Part shown: piece after piece, positions 9,271 through 19,026 of the stretch
How positions within the stretch are numbered: the stretch's first letter is position 1
How the letters are laid out: the number at the start of each line of letters is the position of its first letter
Assembly: GCA_030068145.1 (NCBI GenBank)
Contig: JAPJBO010000754.1
Location: 1 to 64,000, forward strand
From: Diplonema papillatum
Taxonomy: Eukaryota > Euglenozoa > Diplonemea > Diplonemida > Diplonemidae
Length of the DNA: 64,000 nt
Direction of reading: 5' to 3'
Translations under genes and position numbers: made by a program
The notes under the pieces: generated by a model
Databases searched by the model: none
What the model saw: the letters and a program-made list of their open reading frames with translations, nothing else
Told to the model about the DNA's origin: nothing

Positions 9271-11660
9271 ATGCGAGGATGCAGACTTTTAAATTGCAAG
9301 CAACCCCAAATTAAGAGAGCCTTGAAACTCAATGTCACGGTTGAAGTGGAGACGGTTCGTCGCGCAACAGGCTGGTCGGAAGTAAAAGATTCCTCAGGCT
9401 TAGGATCTGTGCTGCGCGCACTTGGTCTTGAGATGTCTGTTCCTTTCGTGTACCTATTCCCGAACTTGAACACACAAGCGGCAGAGGAACAGTGTCAGAC
9501 GGTACCGGTGGCCGCCGTGAAGTTTTTGAGTGACGGCCTGCATATTCTCGTCCCATGCAAACAGCTCGCAACGTCGCTGTTCTCATTGACAAGTGCATGC
9601 GAAGAGATGTGGCCATTCGAAGCATCGGCCCACTCCTGCATGACCTTGTCGGCAAATACGTCACTGTGTATCGAGTTGAAACGGAATGGCAAAGGAACTT
9701 GTTGATTCGTGACATCCACTTTCTTCTGGAAAGCAGTATTCTGAGCAGGGTGTGCTTGCTCTCATTCACGATACGACACCAGCCACACGGAGCATGTCAA
9801 ACCCACTCGCGCTTGGACACTTCACGGTGCAGTGGGCCATTGATGGCAAGTTCCGCCACCATACAATCGCGACGTACCAGACACTGACACAAACAGCAAA
9901 ATCTGTAGAGGATGCATTCAAAACCGCGCTCAAGAATCTGACGCGACTGAGTGAAGAACTTGTTAAGGACGGTCACCTCACCTCCACCTTCGACAAGTCC
10001 AGCTTCTCGGTGGCGCTGACTGACAGGGGCGCCCACCTCGATCTGAAGGGGGTATTTGTGCTTGTTTTTGAACCTATTCACAGGTTGCACAACATTTGCG
10101 GGGACATAGCTCGTGGATTCAACTGCTCGGGTGAGTTGCAACGCGCCATCTGCAATGCTGCGAACTTCGTTGCGACCGCCCCCGAGTTTCAGGCGTACCT
10201 GTTTCAGAACGAGCCTCAAGGACAGATCTGCAGGTTTCTCTGGCAGCGTGCAAGCACAGGGAGGTTTGGAAGCACCCTTGGTGCCTGCTTTTCTCTCTCA
10301 GCATCCATCAACGGGAAGGCATTCGTCACCCATCTGGTGGAGTATCTCAAGGCTAATCCCTTGTTGATTTCGAGCAGCATCAGGAAGCAGAATATGCTCG
10401 AATATCTCCGCGACGCTGCCATTGAGAAGGTGCACTTCCTGGGGCTAGCTTTCCAGACAGTGGTGTACCCCTTGTTCGTGTATTTATACACGTATGCAAA
10501 AATCACTGTGGCCAGTTCAGACAAACTAAATGTCGGTCAATGTCCAGGAGACGTTTACCACACTCGCTGCAGAGCTCTTTACAGCCGAGCGCAACACCAC
10601 GTTGTTGATGAAGATGACTCGCAGGGAGTGCGACGTGTTTGGGGGCTCCGCATGCTGCATAATGGCTGGCGGAAAATTCACGAAGGTCCCTAAGGCTGAG
10701 CGAGGGACGCGGGTCCTTCCGTCCGTGTCCTCGGAACAGTTGAAGACTAAACTTCCGAAGGCTTTGCTTGAGGCCGGGGTTGATCGGTACTACGGGACCA
10801 CCGGACTGAAGAGGTCAAAGGTTCTCATACCCACTATCTCCAGCGCATCTGAAGCGGAATTCCTCCGCAGCACCATCCACCGCATCGCAAGCGGGCTGTA
10901 CTACGAGATCACAAAGTACTGTCCCTCCGACGATCTCGATCATGTGAAGAGGCTCGTGGCGCTTGGTCCTTCTGTGCTGGAAGGGACATGTGGAAAAATG
11001 AAGCGAATCTTGCGAGATGCAAACCACACAAGAGTTCGTGACGAGATGGTAAGGGCTAAGGTTTGCTGCAAGGAGTCCGAGTTACCGACTGTCATCCTTC
11101 CCCAGGGTCGTCTCAAAGAGCTTCTTGCTCTCTTTCGTTTGGAATCGGTAACCGAGCGAAAGAAGCGGCTAGGCGAAGAAAAGCGGCTGTGGGACAACAC
11201 CAAGCAGATGGCAGCAGATAACGTTGAAGCTCGGAAAAGGAAAAGGAGCGATGTAATCGCGTCCATTCCATTCCGCTTTGACTACGGGACAGACTGGCAG
11301 AAACCAGTGCTACTTCAGCAGTGCCAAGCTAGAGGAGCAAAATCGACAATAAGCAAGCGAAAAAAGGAAGGCCTGTTGGAGTGGCTCGAGAGCGAGGACG
11401 AGAAGGACATCGACTTCCTGCAGGCAAGCTTGCTTGAGCGCGACATGGAGAATCACATAAAAGTTTCGGGAACTGCGAAAACCTACTTGCGCCTTCTTCG
11501 CGAGTACGACGAACAAAACAATGAAGGACCCCCAGATGTGCAAACCCAAGACACCGACGACGAATTCCCCCCGGATACCCTTGATACAGAAGTCGACCAA
11601 GACGAGAGACCGTTGGACCCCCCGGTGTTCTTCAACGAAGAAGATGTCAACGAGAATTGA
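9271..11660 (+). pseudogene. Large unknown gene, family copy 1, broken by frameshifts
   Basis: A protein of roughly 750 residues can be followed across frames. The blocks are 9271-9555, 9555-9735 (VLIDKCMRRDV), 9745-10527 (GHFTVQWAIDGKF, then CRFLWQRASTGRFGS and FQTVVYPLFVYLYTY) and 10530-11660 (GVDRYYGTTGLKRS, FRFDYGTDWQKP, and an acidic C-terminus). Paralogs at 36190-37580 (minus) and 33010-34129 (plus) share these blocks: HFTATWKNDEG, FLWQCATLGRFG, GIGKYYGAKALRLG, LRFDYDTNWPKE. They show that the frame changes near 9735 and 10527 are indels rather than introns. No known domain is recognised. Three copies in 30 kb suggest a repeat-borne gene, perhaps from a transposon. The 10530-11660 part alone (376 residues) is fully open. 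Confidence 0.6.
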
Positions 11661-12133
11661 CGAGTTGCTGCTAGAGTACGTCGGATGAGAAGTGATCAAG
11701 ACTCGGAACGAGTGACAGGGGGACTGGTTCCCAGCTTGTTTTTTCTACCGCCACATCTTGGAATCTGTCGCAAAGGGCCTTGTATGCGTCTAAGTTGTTG
11801 AGCCCTTTTTTTCTGCTAAGTGCAAAAAGCTGCACAAAATATTTATTTCGAGGCTGAAAAAAAGTTACCTGCCAGTTACTGTCAGCTACCTACCAGTTAC
11901 TGTCAAAATCAGGCCTTCAAACGCGCCATTATAGCCACAAAAAACTTTTTTATTAGCTTTGAGCCACATTTTGCCCATGTCTCTAACTTGCATCGTGATA
12001 TAGTCGATTTTTGAAAGATGAATGCCTAGTGGAACTCAATCAGCTTGCACTAATTGTATATTCCTTGTTTCGATCCAGTACGAAGCCTTTAAGCATGAAA
12101 ACGAAATCTAGTCTCACCCCAAAAAGAAACACG
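11661..12133. other. No supported gene; short local repeats
   Basis: The word CCAGTTACTGTCA recurs near 11870-11905. The rest is A/T-rich without recognised features. Confidence 0.5.
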
Positions 12134-12235
12134 ATGTCCACTTCTTCAATGGAGGCTTTGCTTCGGCTCGTGGAGTTGAAGCAGGCGGGTTACGTGAGCG
12201 AGTCTGAATTTCAGATCATGAAATCTCTTCGCAGG
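12134..12235 (+). CDS. Short SHOCT-like exon
   Basis: From the ATG the frame reads MSTSSMEALLRLVELKQAGY and then VSESEFQIMK. The pattern (L-x-x-L-x-E-L-x-x-A-G-x-x-(S/T)-E-x-E-F-x-x-x-K) is that of SHOCT-type short helical modules. It is followed by TTCGCAG then GTTCG, a possible donor and also the start of the local repeat. The fuller ORF runs on into repeat sequence and is not credible beyond this point. A second such module occurs at the C-terminus of the ORF at 25241-25753. Confidence 0.4.
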
Positions 12236-12258
12236 TTCGTTTCTAGTCTTGGAAGGGA
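12227..12258. repeat. About 31-bp direct repeat flanking an insertion, left copy
   Basis: CTCTTCGCAGGTTCGTTTC and the following TAGTCTTGGAAGG recur at 12742-12773. The copies bracket the SINE-like sequence, fitting a long target duplication, although they may simply be units of the neighbouring array. Confidence 0.5.
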
Positions 12259-12286
12259 TACACGAGAACCGGATGACATAAAATTG

Positions 12287-12741
12287 TCCGCAAATACACA
12301 CAGCAGATCAAAGAAAGGGGGGCAAGGTGGAAAATGCACAAACGGGAGTAGAATGTGAACACGCTTATCCGACTCTTGACTTACTATGCCGTGTTCTGAA
12401 AGCTGTCGAGGGGCCCCTCCATAGGTTCTCGCATGATTCGTTCGCCTTTGTAGCACTATCCGTTTGTAGTACGCTTCGCAATTGTGTTCTTGCACTCTAG
12501 CCGAATGGCGGGTGGCGGATTTCCGCGCTCGGGCGCAAGACACAATTATGCTGCTTTTGCAGTGCAAGCCGAACCCGGTTCGCGACTTCGGTTGCGGTAA
12601 AGTGTTACAAAGTCTTCGGCTTTCAGATCCGGATACGCGTATGCAACAGATAGTTAGAGGTCACTTGAAGGATACCCGTGTGCAGCGTTCGAAAGAGTTT
12701 GCGTATCTGGCGTCTTTTTTGGGGGGGAACTCTTTTGACCC
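12287..12741 (+). mobile_element. SINE-like dispersed repeat, copy 1
   Basis: About 450 bp that are almost identical to 23931-24392, beginning CCGCAAATACACACAGCAG and ending after a T run, a G run and TTTTGACCC. Inside is a tRNA-like stretch with an A-box-like TAGCCGAATGG and a B-box-like GGTTCGCGACT. ORFs through it differ between copies by small indels. A tRNA-derived, pol III-type SINE is the best guess; the T run could be its terminator. Confidence 0.5.
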
Positions 12742-13898
12742 TCTTCGCAGGTTCGTTTCTAGTCTTGGAAGGTTCGCTTCTAGTTTTGGAAGGTTCGTTT
12801 CTAGTTTTGGAAGGTTCGCTTCTAGTTTTGGAAAGGTTCGCTTCTGGTGGTCGGAGTCCGGTTATTGGACACGATTGCCTTGGAACTTCGGTCCGATCTC
12901 GTTCTTAGTTTTGGAAGATTCGTTTCTAGTTTTGGAAGACTCGTTTCTAGTTTTGGAAGGTTCGTTTCTAGTTTTGGAAAGGTTCGTTTCTGGTGGTCGA
13001 GGTCGATTTTTGACACGATTCCCTTGGAATTTCGGCCGATCTCGTTTTAGTTTTGGAATCGGTTCGTTTCTAGTTTTGGAATCGGCTCGTTTCTAGTTTT
13101 GGAAGTGGTTCGTAACTTTTCGAAAAAGTAAACGAACCACTTCCAAAAGTAAACGAAGCGATTCCAAAACTAGTTTCGAACCTTCCAAAAGTAAACGAAG
13201 CACTCCCCAAGCTAAATCAGCCTAAAAGGAGCCCAGAAACGAACCGATTCCAAAACTAGTTTCGAACCTTCCAAAACTAGAAACGAACTCTCCAAAACTA
13301 GAAACGAACCAAGAAGCGAACCGATTCCAAAAGTAAACGAAGCGGACCCGGGGGGGGGTGTGGGGTTCGTTTACTTTTGGAAGGTTCGTTTCTAGTTTTG
13401 GAATCGGTTCGTTTACTTTTGGAAACTTCGTTTCTAGTTTTGGAATCGGTTCGTTTACTTTTGGAAGGTTCGAAACTAGTTTTGGAATCGGTTCGTAACT
13501 TTTGGAAGGTTCGAAACTAGTTTTGGAATCGCTTCGTTTACTTTTGGAAGAGTTCGTTTACTTTTGGAAGTGGTTCGTTTACTTTTTCGAAAAGTTACGA
13601 ACCACTTCCAAAACTAGAAACGAACCGATTCCAAAACTAGAAACGAACCGATTCCAAAACTAGAAACGAACCGATTCCAAAACTAGAAACGAACCGATTC
13701 CAAAACTAAAACGAGATCGGCCGAAATTCCAAGGGAATCGTGTCAAAAATCGACATCGACCACCAGAAACGAACCTTTCCAAAACTAGAAACGAACCTTC
13801 CAAAACTAGTTTCGAACCTTCCAAAAGTAAACGAAGCACTCCCCAAGCTAAATCAGCCTAAAAAGAGCCCAGAAACGAACCGATTCCAAAACTAGTTT
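12742..13898. repeat. Array of about 20-bp repeats in alternating inverted blocks
   Basis: The unit is GGTTCGTTTCTAGTTTTGGA and close variants (TTTACTTTTGGA in some). Blocks run forward (about 12742-13118), inverted (about 13119-13345), forward (about 13370-13590) and inverted (about 13591-13898), so the region can fold into several nested hairpins. A spacer carrying TTCGGYCGATCTCGTT recurs three times. Apparent ORFs with repeated FVSSFGR or FLVLEGS are products of the periodicity. Confidence 0.9.
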
Positions 13899-14010
13899 GG
13901 GGGAGAGGATTATTACTATAGCGGAATTTTTTCCCGCAAATTTGGCAGAGAGGTGGGTAGGTCCCTCCCCCCCCCCCCCAGAATCTGGTGGTGAACCCAC
14001 TTACATAGGG

Positions 14011-15153
14011 ATGCGGACGCAGGTTCCGAGCTAGCGGACGATAGCGGACGCAGTTCCCGAGCTAGCGGACGATAGCGGACGCAGTTTCCGAGCTAGCGGA
14101 CAATAGCGGACGCAGTTTCCGAGCTGGCGGACGATAGCGGACGCAGTTTCCGAGCTAGCGGACGATAGCGGACGCAGTTTCCGAGCTAGCGGACGATAGC
14201 GGACGCAGTTTCCGAGCTAGCGGACGATAGCGGACGCAGTTTCCGAGCTAGCGGACGATAGCGGACGCACTTCCCGAGCTAGCGGACGATAGCGGACGCA
14301 GTTTCCGAGCTAGCGGACGATAGCGGACGCAGTTCCCGAGCTAGCGGACGATAGCGGACGCAGTTTCCGAGCTAGCGGACGATAGCGGACGCACTTCCCG
14401 AGCTAGCGGACGATAGCGGACGCACTTCCCGAGCTAGCGGACGATAGCGGACGCAGTTCCCGAGCTAGCGGACGATAGCGGACGCAGTTCCCGAGCTAGC
14501 GGACGATAGCGGACGCAGTTCCCGAGCTAGCGGACGATAGCGGACGCAGTTTCCGAGCTAGCGGACGATAGCGGACGCAGTTCCCGAGCTAGCGGACGAT
14601 AGCGGACGCAGTTTCCGAGCTAGCGGACGATAGCGGACGCACTTCCCGAGCTAGCGGACGATAGCGGACGCAGTTTCCGAGCTAGCGGACGATAGCGGAC
14701 GCAGTTCCCGAGCTAGCGGACGATAGCGGACGCAGTTTCCGAGCTAGCGGACGATAGCGGACGCAGTTCCCGAGCTAGCGGACGATAGCGGACGCAGTTT
14801 CCGAGCTAGCGGACGATAGCGGACGCAGTTCCCGAGCTAGCGGATGATAGCGGACGCAGTTTCCGAGCTAGCGGACAATAGCGGACGCACTTCCCGAGCT
14901 AGCGGACGATAGCGGACGCAGTTTCCGAGCTAGCGGACGATAGCGGACGCAGTTCCGAGCTAGCGGACGATAGCGGACGCAGTTTCCGAGCTAGCGGACG
15001 ATAGCGGACGCACTTCCCGAGCTAGCGGACGATAGCGGACGCATTTCCCGAGCTAGCGGACGATAGCGGACGCAGTTCCCGAGCTAGCGGACGATAGCGG
15101 ACGCAGTTCCCGAGCTAGCGGACGATAGCGGACGCACTTCCGAGCTAGCGGAC
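14011..15153. repeat. 31-bp satellite, forward arm
   Basis: About 36 units of 31 bp containing GAGCTAGCGGACGATAGCGG and ACGCAG. Units differ mainly at the end (GTTTCC, GTTCCC or CTTCCC), often alternating, which hints at a two-unit higher-order repeat. Homogeneity is very high, so amplification is recent. Confidence 0.95.
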
Positions 15154-15155
15154 GA

Positions 15156-16184
15156 ACGGGAACTGCGTCCGCTATCGTCTGCTAGCTCGGAAACTGCGTC
15201 CGCTATTGTCCGCTAGCTCGGGAAGTGCGTCCGCTATCGTCCGCTAGCTCGGAAACTGCGTCCGCTATCGTCCGCTAGCTCGGGAAGTGCGTCCGCTATC
15301 GTCCGCTAGCTCGGAAACTGCGTCCGCTATCGTCCGCTAGCTCGGGAAGTGCGTCCGCTATCGTCCGCTAGCTCGGAAACTGCTTCCGCTATCGTCCGCT
15401 AGCTCGGGAACTGCGTCCGCTATCGTCCGCTAGCTCGGAAACTGCGTCCGCTATCGTCCGCTAGCTCGGGAAGTGCGTCCGCTATCGTCCGCTAGCTCGG
15501 AAACTGCGTCCGCTATCATCCGCTAGCTCGGGAACTGCGTCCGCTAACGTCCGCTAGCTCGGAAACTGCGTCCGCTATCGTCCGCTAGCTCGGGAACTGC
15601 GTCCGCTATCGTCCGCTAGCTCGGAAACTGCGTCCGCTATCGTCCGCTAGCTCGGGAACTGCGTCCGCTATCGTCCGCTAGCTCGGAAACTGCGTCCGCT
15701 ATCGTCCGCTAGCTCGGGAAGTGCGTCCGCTATCGTCCGCTAGCTCGGAAACTGCGTCCGCTATCGTCCGCTAGCTCGGGAACTGCGTCCGCTATCGTCC
15801 GCTAGCTCGGAAACTGCGTCCGCTATCGTCCGCTAGCTCGGGAACTGCGTCCGCTATCGTCCGCTAGCTCGGAAACTGCGTCCGCTATCGTCCGCTAGCT
15901 CGGGAACTGCGTCCGCTATCGTCCGCTAGCTCGGAAACTGCGTCCGCTATCGTCCGCTAGCTCGGGAAGTGCGTCCGCTATCGTCCGCTAGCTCGGAAAC
16001 TGCGTCCGCTATCGTCCGCTAGCTCGGGAACTGCGTCCGCTATCGTCCGCTAGCTCGGAAACTGCGTCCGCTATCGTCCGCTAGCTCGGAAACTGCGTCC
16101 GCTATCGTCCGCTAGCTCGGGAAATGCGTCCGCTATCGTCCGCTAGCTCGGGAACTGCGTCCCCTATCGTCCGCTAGCTCGGAA
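15156..16184. repeat. 31-bp satellite, inverted arm
   Basis: About 33 units in reverse orientation (CCGCTATCGTCCGCTAGCTC), with the same alternation of end variants. The two arms together form a palindrome of about 2.1 kb with almost no spacer. Confidence 0.95.
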
Positions 16185-16185
16185 C

Positions 16186-16212
16186 TTGCACCAAGATTCT
16201 CTTGGTGCAAGT
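16186..16212. repeat. Perfect 12-bp hairpin at the inner edge of the satellite
   Basis: CTTGCACCAAGA is followed after a 3-base loop (TTC) by its reverse complement. It sits exactly where the inverted array ends and a single-copy tail of the element (16213-16450) begins. Confidence 0.8.
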
Positions 16213-16480
16213 TTTCCGAAAATCTCTGAGTCGGTTTCCCAGGGGATTTGCCTGGAAAACAGAATTTTGGACTCAGGAATTCTTTGGGAAATGGATATGT
16301 ACAAATTGCAAAAATATCGAGGATTAGGAAGTTTTTGGAAAGTGCGTCGAACATCGTGGCAGCTCGGCAGGTGCCGCCGCGAGTCATCAGGAGCCGGTAT
16401 CGACGATGGTGCAGCTGTAATCCAGCGTATAGAGACGTTTTTCGGGCCTGGGGTGGGTAGGTCCCTCCCCCCCCCCCCCC
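16213..16480. other. Single-copy tail of the foldback element
   Basis: About 240 bp with no counterpart on the left side, followed by GGTGGGTAGGTCCCTCC and a C run that also occurs, in direct orientation, at 13951-13979. No recognised ORF. Confidence 0.6.
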
Positions 16481-16528
16481 ATTTTCGTGGGAAAAAAGTC
16501 CGCTATAGTAAAAATCCTCTCCCCCTTT

Positions 16529-16617
16529 CGAACCTTCCAAAACTAGAAACGAACCAAGAAGCGAACCGATTCCAAAAGTAAACGAAGCGGACCCGGGGGG
16601 GGGGGGGGGGGGGGGGG
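16529..16617. repeat. Continuation of the 20-bp array, ending in a long G run
   Basis: The array resumes directly after the foldback element (CGAACCTTCCAAAACTAG) and ends in a run of more than 25 G. The same closing sequence, GAAGCGGACCCGGGGGGG, occurs at 13337-13356. Confidence 0.85.
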
Positions 16618-16815
16618 GTTGCAAGAACGTGCTTGGAATGGGTATGTGCTCAACACCGCACTGGTCCCGTCTGCGCCGTGTTTCGGTCCTTTAAGCCACG
16701 GACACATAAGGCGGACCATCATCAGCGTGGAACCTGAGTGTCTGCAGACAGGACTGCGGTGTGAGTCTGGTTTGTCAGGCGGCTGTTCGTAGCTCGTCAC
16801 AGCCAGGACCACCCG
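16618..16815. repeat. Dispersed repeat family, copy 1 of 4
   Basis: This sequence (containing TGCTCAACACCGCACTGG and GAGTGTCTGCAGACAGGAC) recurs at 17105-17202 (first half only), 26455-26632 and 27195-27345. The copies differ by substitutions and small deletions. No coding function is evident. Confidence 0.85.
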
Positions 16816-17104
16816 CGCTACTAGAGCACAGGCGAATCCGTCACGGGGAGAAGGCCCCTACAACCGTGTCTGAGCAATCAGTTAAAAAACTCAGGGCACT
16901 CGCCCTGATTGTGACTGCGACTCGCTAGGCAGCACTGACTTGGCTTCTTTTTACGGTGGCAATCTGCGAAGTAAACTCCGCAGAGCACAGTGGACATGGG
17001 GTTGCCGTGTGCAGCACCAATGGTTGAAGTACCAAAAGGAAAAGAGTGCGAGGAAGTAATCCTGCGTGCTGAGGGCAGCAAGTCGCGTTACGCGAAGTAC
17101 CCTA

Positions 17105-17202
17105 CTGGAATGGGGGGATTGCAAGAACGTGCTTGGAATGGGCATGTGCTCAACACCGCACTGGTCCCGTCTGCGCCGTGTTTCGGTCCTTTAAGCCACG
17201 GA
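17105..17202. repeat. Dispersed repeat family, copy 2 (partial)
   Basis: Nearly identical to 16618-16705, broken off at GCCACGGACCCGGGGG. Confidence 0.85.
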
Positions 17203-17214
17203 CCCGGGGGGGGG

Positions 17215-17625
17215 GGTGTTTTATTTCTGGAAGGGTTCGGTTTTGGGGTCGGTTTCGGGTTCGGTTTCCAAATCTAATTCTGGAAGGTTCGGTTTCGGGT
17301 TCGGTTTTGGGGTCGGTTTTGGGTTCGGTTTTCAGATTTAATTCTGGAAGGTTCGGTTTTGGGGTCGGTTTTGGGTTCGGTTTCCAAATCTAATTCTGGA
17401 AGGTTCGGTTTTGGGGTCGGTTTTGGGTTCGGTTTTCAGATTTAATTCTGGAAGGTTCGGTTTTGGGGTCGGTTTTGGGGTCGGTTTTGGGTTCGGTTTC
17501 CAAATCTAATTCTGGAAGGTTCGGTTTTGGGGTCGGTTTCGGGTTCGGTTTTCAGATTTAATTCTGGAAGGTTCGGTTTCGGGGTCGGTTTTCGGTTCGG
17601 TTTTCGGTTCGGTTTTGGGTCCAAA
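17215..17625. repeat. Tandem GGTTCGG-type repeat
   Basis: Units of about 50-75 bp built from GGTTCGGTTTTGGGGTCGG and a closing AATCTAATTCTGGAA. A related array lies at 24940-25128. Reading frames through it (FGFGVGFGFGF) are artefacts of the repeat. Confidence 0.9.
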
Positions 17626-17832
17626 ATTTGGACCCAGAATTTGGGTCCAAATTTTTGGTCAAAATTTTTAGTCGAAAAATTTTGGTCAAAAATTATTGGT
17701 CAAAATTTTTGGTCGAAAATTTCTGGTCAAAAATTTTGGTCGAAAATTTTTGGTCAAAATTTTTGGTCAAAAATTTTTGGTCAAAATTTTTGGTCAATTT
17801 TTGGTCAATTTTTGGTCAAAATTTTTGGGTAA
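17626..17832. repeat. Tandem TTTTTGGTCAAAA repeat
   Basis: About 15 units of 13-15 bp (TTTTGGTCAAAATT, some TTTTGGTCGAAAA). Short pieces of the same repeat occur at 23404-23455. Confidence 0.9.
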
Positions 17833-17849
17833 TATACCAGGATATGCGC

Positions 17850-17966
17850 GAAAAAACTAAATTTACAAATATATGCGCGGTGCATATATTTGTAAATTTT
17901 AGTTTTTTCGCGCATATATTTGTAAAAAAAACAGTTTTTTCGCGCATATATTTGTTAAAAAAACAG
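17850..17966. repeat. TTTGCGCGAAAAA-type repeat, left inverted block
   Basis: The word CGCGCATATATTTGTAAA and its reverse complement alternate. The block is inverted with respect to 18885-18985 and parallels 23290-23400. Confidence 0.8.
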
Positions 17967-18740
17967 TTTTTATTTCACTGGGGTCCCAAATTCTTCACTC
18001 CATTTTTTTACTACCCCCATTTTTTAACCACTACCCCCCCTTTTTTAACCACTACCCCCCCTTTTTTAACCACTACCCCCCCCTTTTTAACCACTACCCT
18101 AAAAACTGGTCACGAGTGAAGAAAAAACGGTTCAGGTGGGTAAAAACAATGATGTTACCAATGGAAAAACGACAAAAAAGAAGAAGAATGATGTAAACAA
18201 CTTGCCATGTGATTATTTTTTGGTGCCCTTAGGGTGCGGCTTGATAGCATCTGTACCAATCTGAATGATAGCTCCCTTTTGTGTCGTGGCGAGCCTGCAC
18301 CCCCGACTTGATCATGCTGTAGCGCTGCCAGAGAGTTTTGTAGCCGAGCTTCTTGATTTCTGCCAGATCATGCATGTACAGCAGAATATCACTTTCAGAT
18401 GGCTGCCCCTTAATCTTTGCGAAGGACAGGAAGTCGGCATAGGTCTTTTCGTACAATTTGCGACTCTTGGACGGTAGAAGGTCAGCAATGATCGCTTTCA
18501 CTTTCTTCGATTTCTCACTTGATGTTGAGCTGCTGTCAGACGAACTGCTGTCAGATGATGGTGTTGGCACTTTTCTCTTCCTTCTGGGCATGATTCTGTT
18601 CTTGGTCTCCCCTTTTTCTGTATATCCTGGGTATTTTTTACCTTCATTCCGTTAAAAACACTCGTAACTCTGTTTTCTTCACTACCCCACTTTTTCCGGG
18701 TCGTTTGGAGTGACTCATTTGGGACACCAGTGAAATAAAA
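17967..18740. mobile_element. 774-bp inverted-repeat element carrying a Crypton-like gene
   Basis: The left end TTTTATTTCACTGG(G)GTCCC and the right end are inverted copies over about 24 bp; AAAT and TTCACTCC follow on both sides. The element sits between the inverted AT-rich blocks at 17850 and 18885, as if inserted there. The left subterminal part is a repeat of CACTACCCCCC and TTTTTTAAC. It encodes one minus-strand ORF (18229-18591). No clear target duplication is seen. Confidence 0.65.
18229..18591 (-). CDS. Crypton-type tyrosine recombinase N-terminal domain protein
   Basis: The ORF codes for 120 residues. It starts MPRRKRKVPTPSS, followed by a serine/aspartate-rich linker (about residues 12-28). 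The rest reads KSRKLYEKTYADFLSFAK, then DILLYMHDLAEI, then YKTLWQRYSMIKSGVQ. That is the helical SAM-like core-binding domain of tyrosine recombinases, in the form seen in Crypton-derived proteins of animals (a four-helix domain with the T-L-W-x-x-Y-S-M-(L/I)-K signature). The catalytic domain with R-HxxR-H-Y is absent, so the protein can at most bind DNA. It ends soon after the domain (YRCYQAAP). It is the only ORF in its element. Confidence 0.7.
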   Translation of the reverse strand: MPRRKRKVPTPSSDSSSSDSSSTSSEKSKKVKAIIADLLPSKSRKLYEKTYADFLSFAKIKGQPSESDILLYMHDLAEIKKLGYKTLWQRYSMIKSGVQARHDTKGSYHSDWYRCYQAAP

Positions 18741-18756
18741 TTATCTTATCACCCAT

Positions 18757-18857
18757 TAATGGCGAAAATTTTCACTCTCGAACCCAATTTTTTGGCACTC
18801 GACCCTCCGGGTCTCGTGCCAAAAAATTGGGTTCTCGAGTGAAAATTTTCGCCATTA
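18757..18857. repeat. Near-perfect hairpin with 42-bp arms
   Basis: The left arm begins TAATGGCGAAAATTTTCACT and the right arm ends with its reverse complement. Only two or three positions near the middle differ. The loop (TCGACCCTCCGGGTCTC) is itself partly self-complementary. It lies immediately right of the Crypton-like element. Confidence 0.9.
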
Positions 18858-18869
18858 TTAACAGGTAAT

Positions 18870-19026
18870 AAATAGCTATTTACAAATATATGCGCGAAAA
18901 ATCTGTTTTTTACAAATATATGCGCGAAAAACTGTTTTTTTTTTACAAATATATGCGCGAAAAAACTAAAACTGACAAACATATGCACCGCGCATATATT
19001 TGTTAATTAAATAGATGGCCGGTTGA
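18870..19026. repeat. AT-rich block, outer inverted repeat (left)
   Basis: ACAAATATATGCGCGAAAAA repeats end in TAGATGGCCG. The same sequence lies inverted at 23270-23400 (CGGCCATCTA and onward). The pair encloses about 4.2 kb, including the two elements below. Confidence 0.8.

Larger units (their letters stand above)
13899..16525. mobile_element. 2,627-bp foldback element built on a 31-bp satellite palindrome
   Basis: The ends are inverted repeats of about 37 bp with two mismatches, beginning GGGGGAGAGGATT and containing TTACTATAGCGGA and TTTTTTCCC. TTT flanks both ends (13896-13898 and 16526-16528). The flanking array sequence ACTAGTTTCGAACC exists uninterrupted at about 13170 and 13258, so the insertion point can be read exactly and a 3-bp TTT duplication is supported. 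Inside, a forward array of a 31-bp unit meets a reversed array near 15155. No transposase is encoded. The superfamily is not assigned; 3-bp duplications occur in PIF/Harbinger and CACTA elements. Confidence 0.8.

Noticed and set aside
12482..13096. 204-residue ORF with FVSSFGR/FLVLEGS repeats
   Set aside because: It begins in the SINE-like repeat and runs through the 20-bp array; the second SINE-like copy does not keep the frame.
14011..16184. CRISPR array
   Set aside because: The 31-bp units are contiguous, with no unique spacers and no cas genes. The arms are inverted and bounded by TIRs. It is a satellite in a foldback element.
17133..17832. ORFs rich in FGFGVGFGF and WSKILVENFWSKF
   Set aside because: They are translations of simple tandem repeats, open in more than one frame, with no start context or domain.
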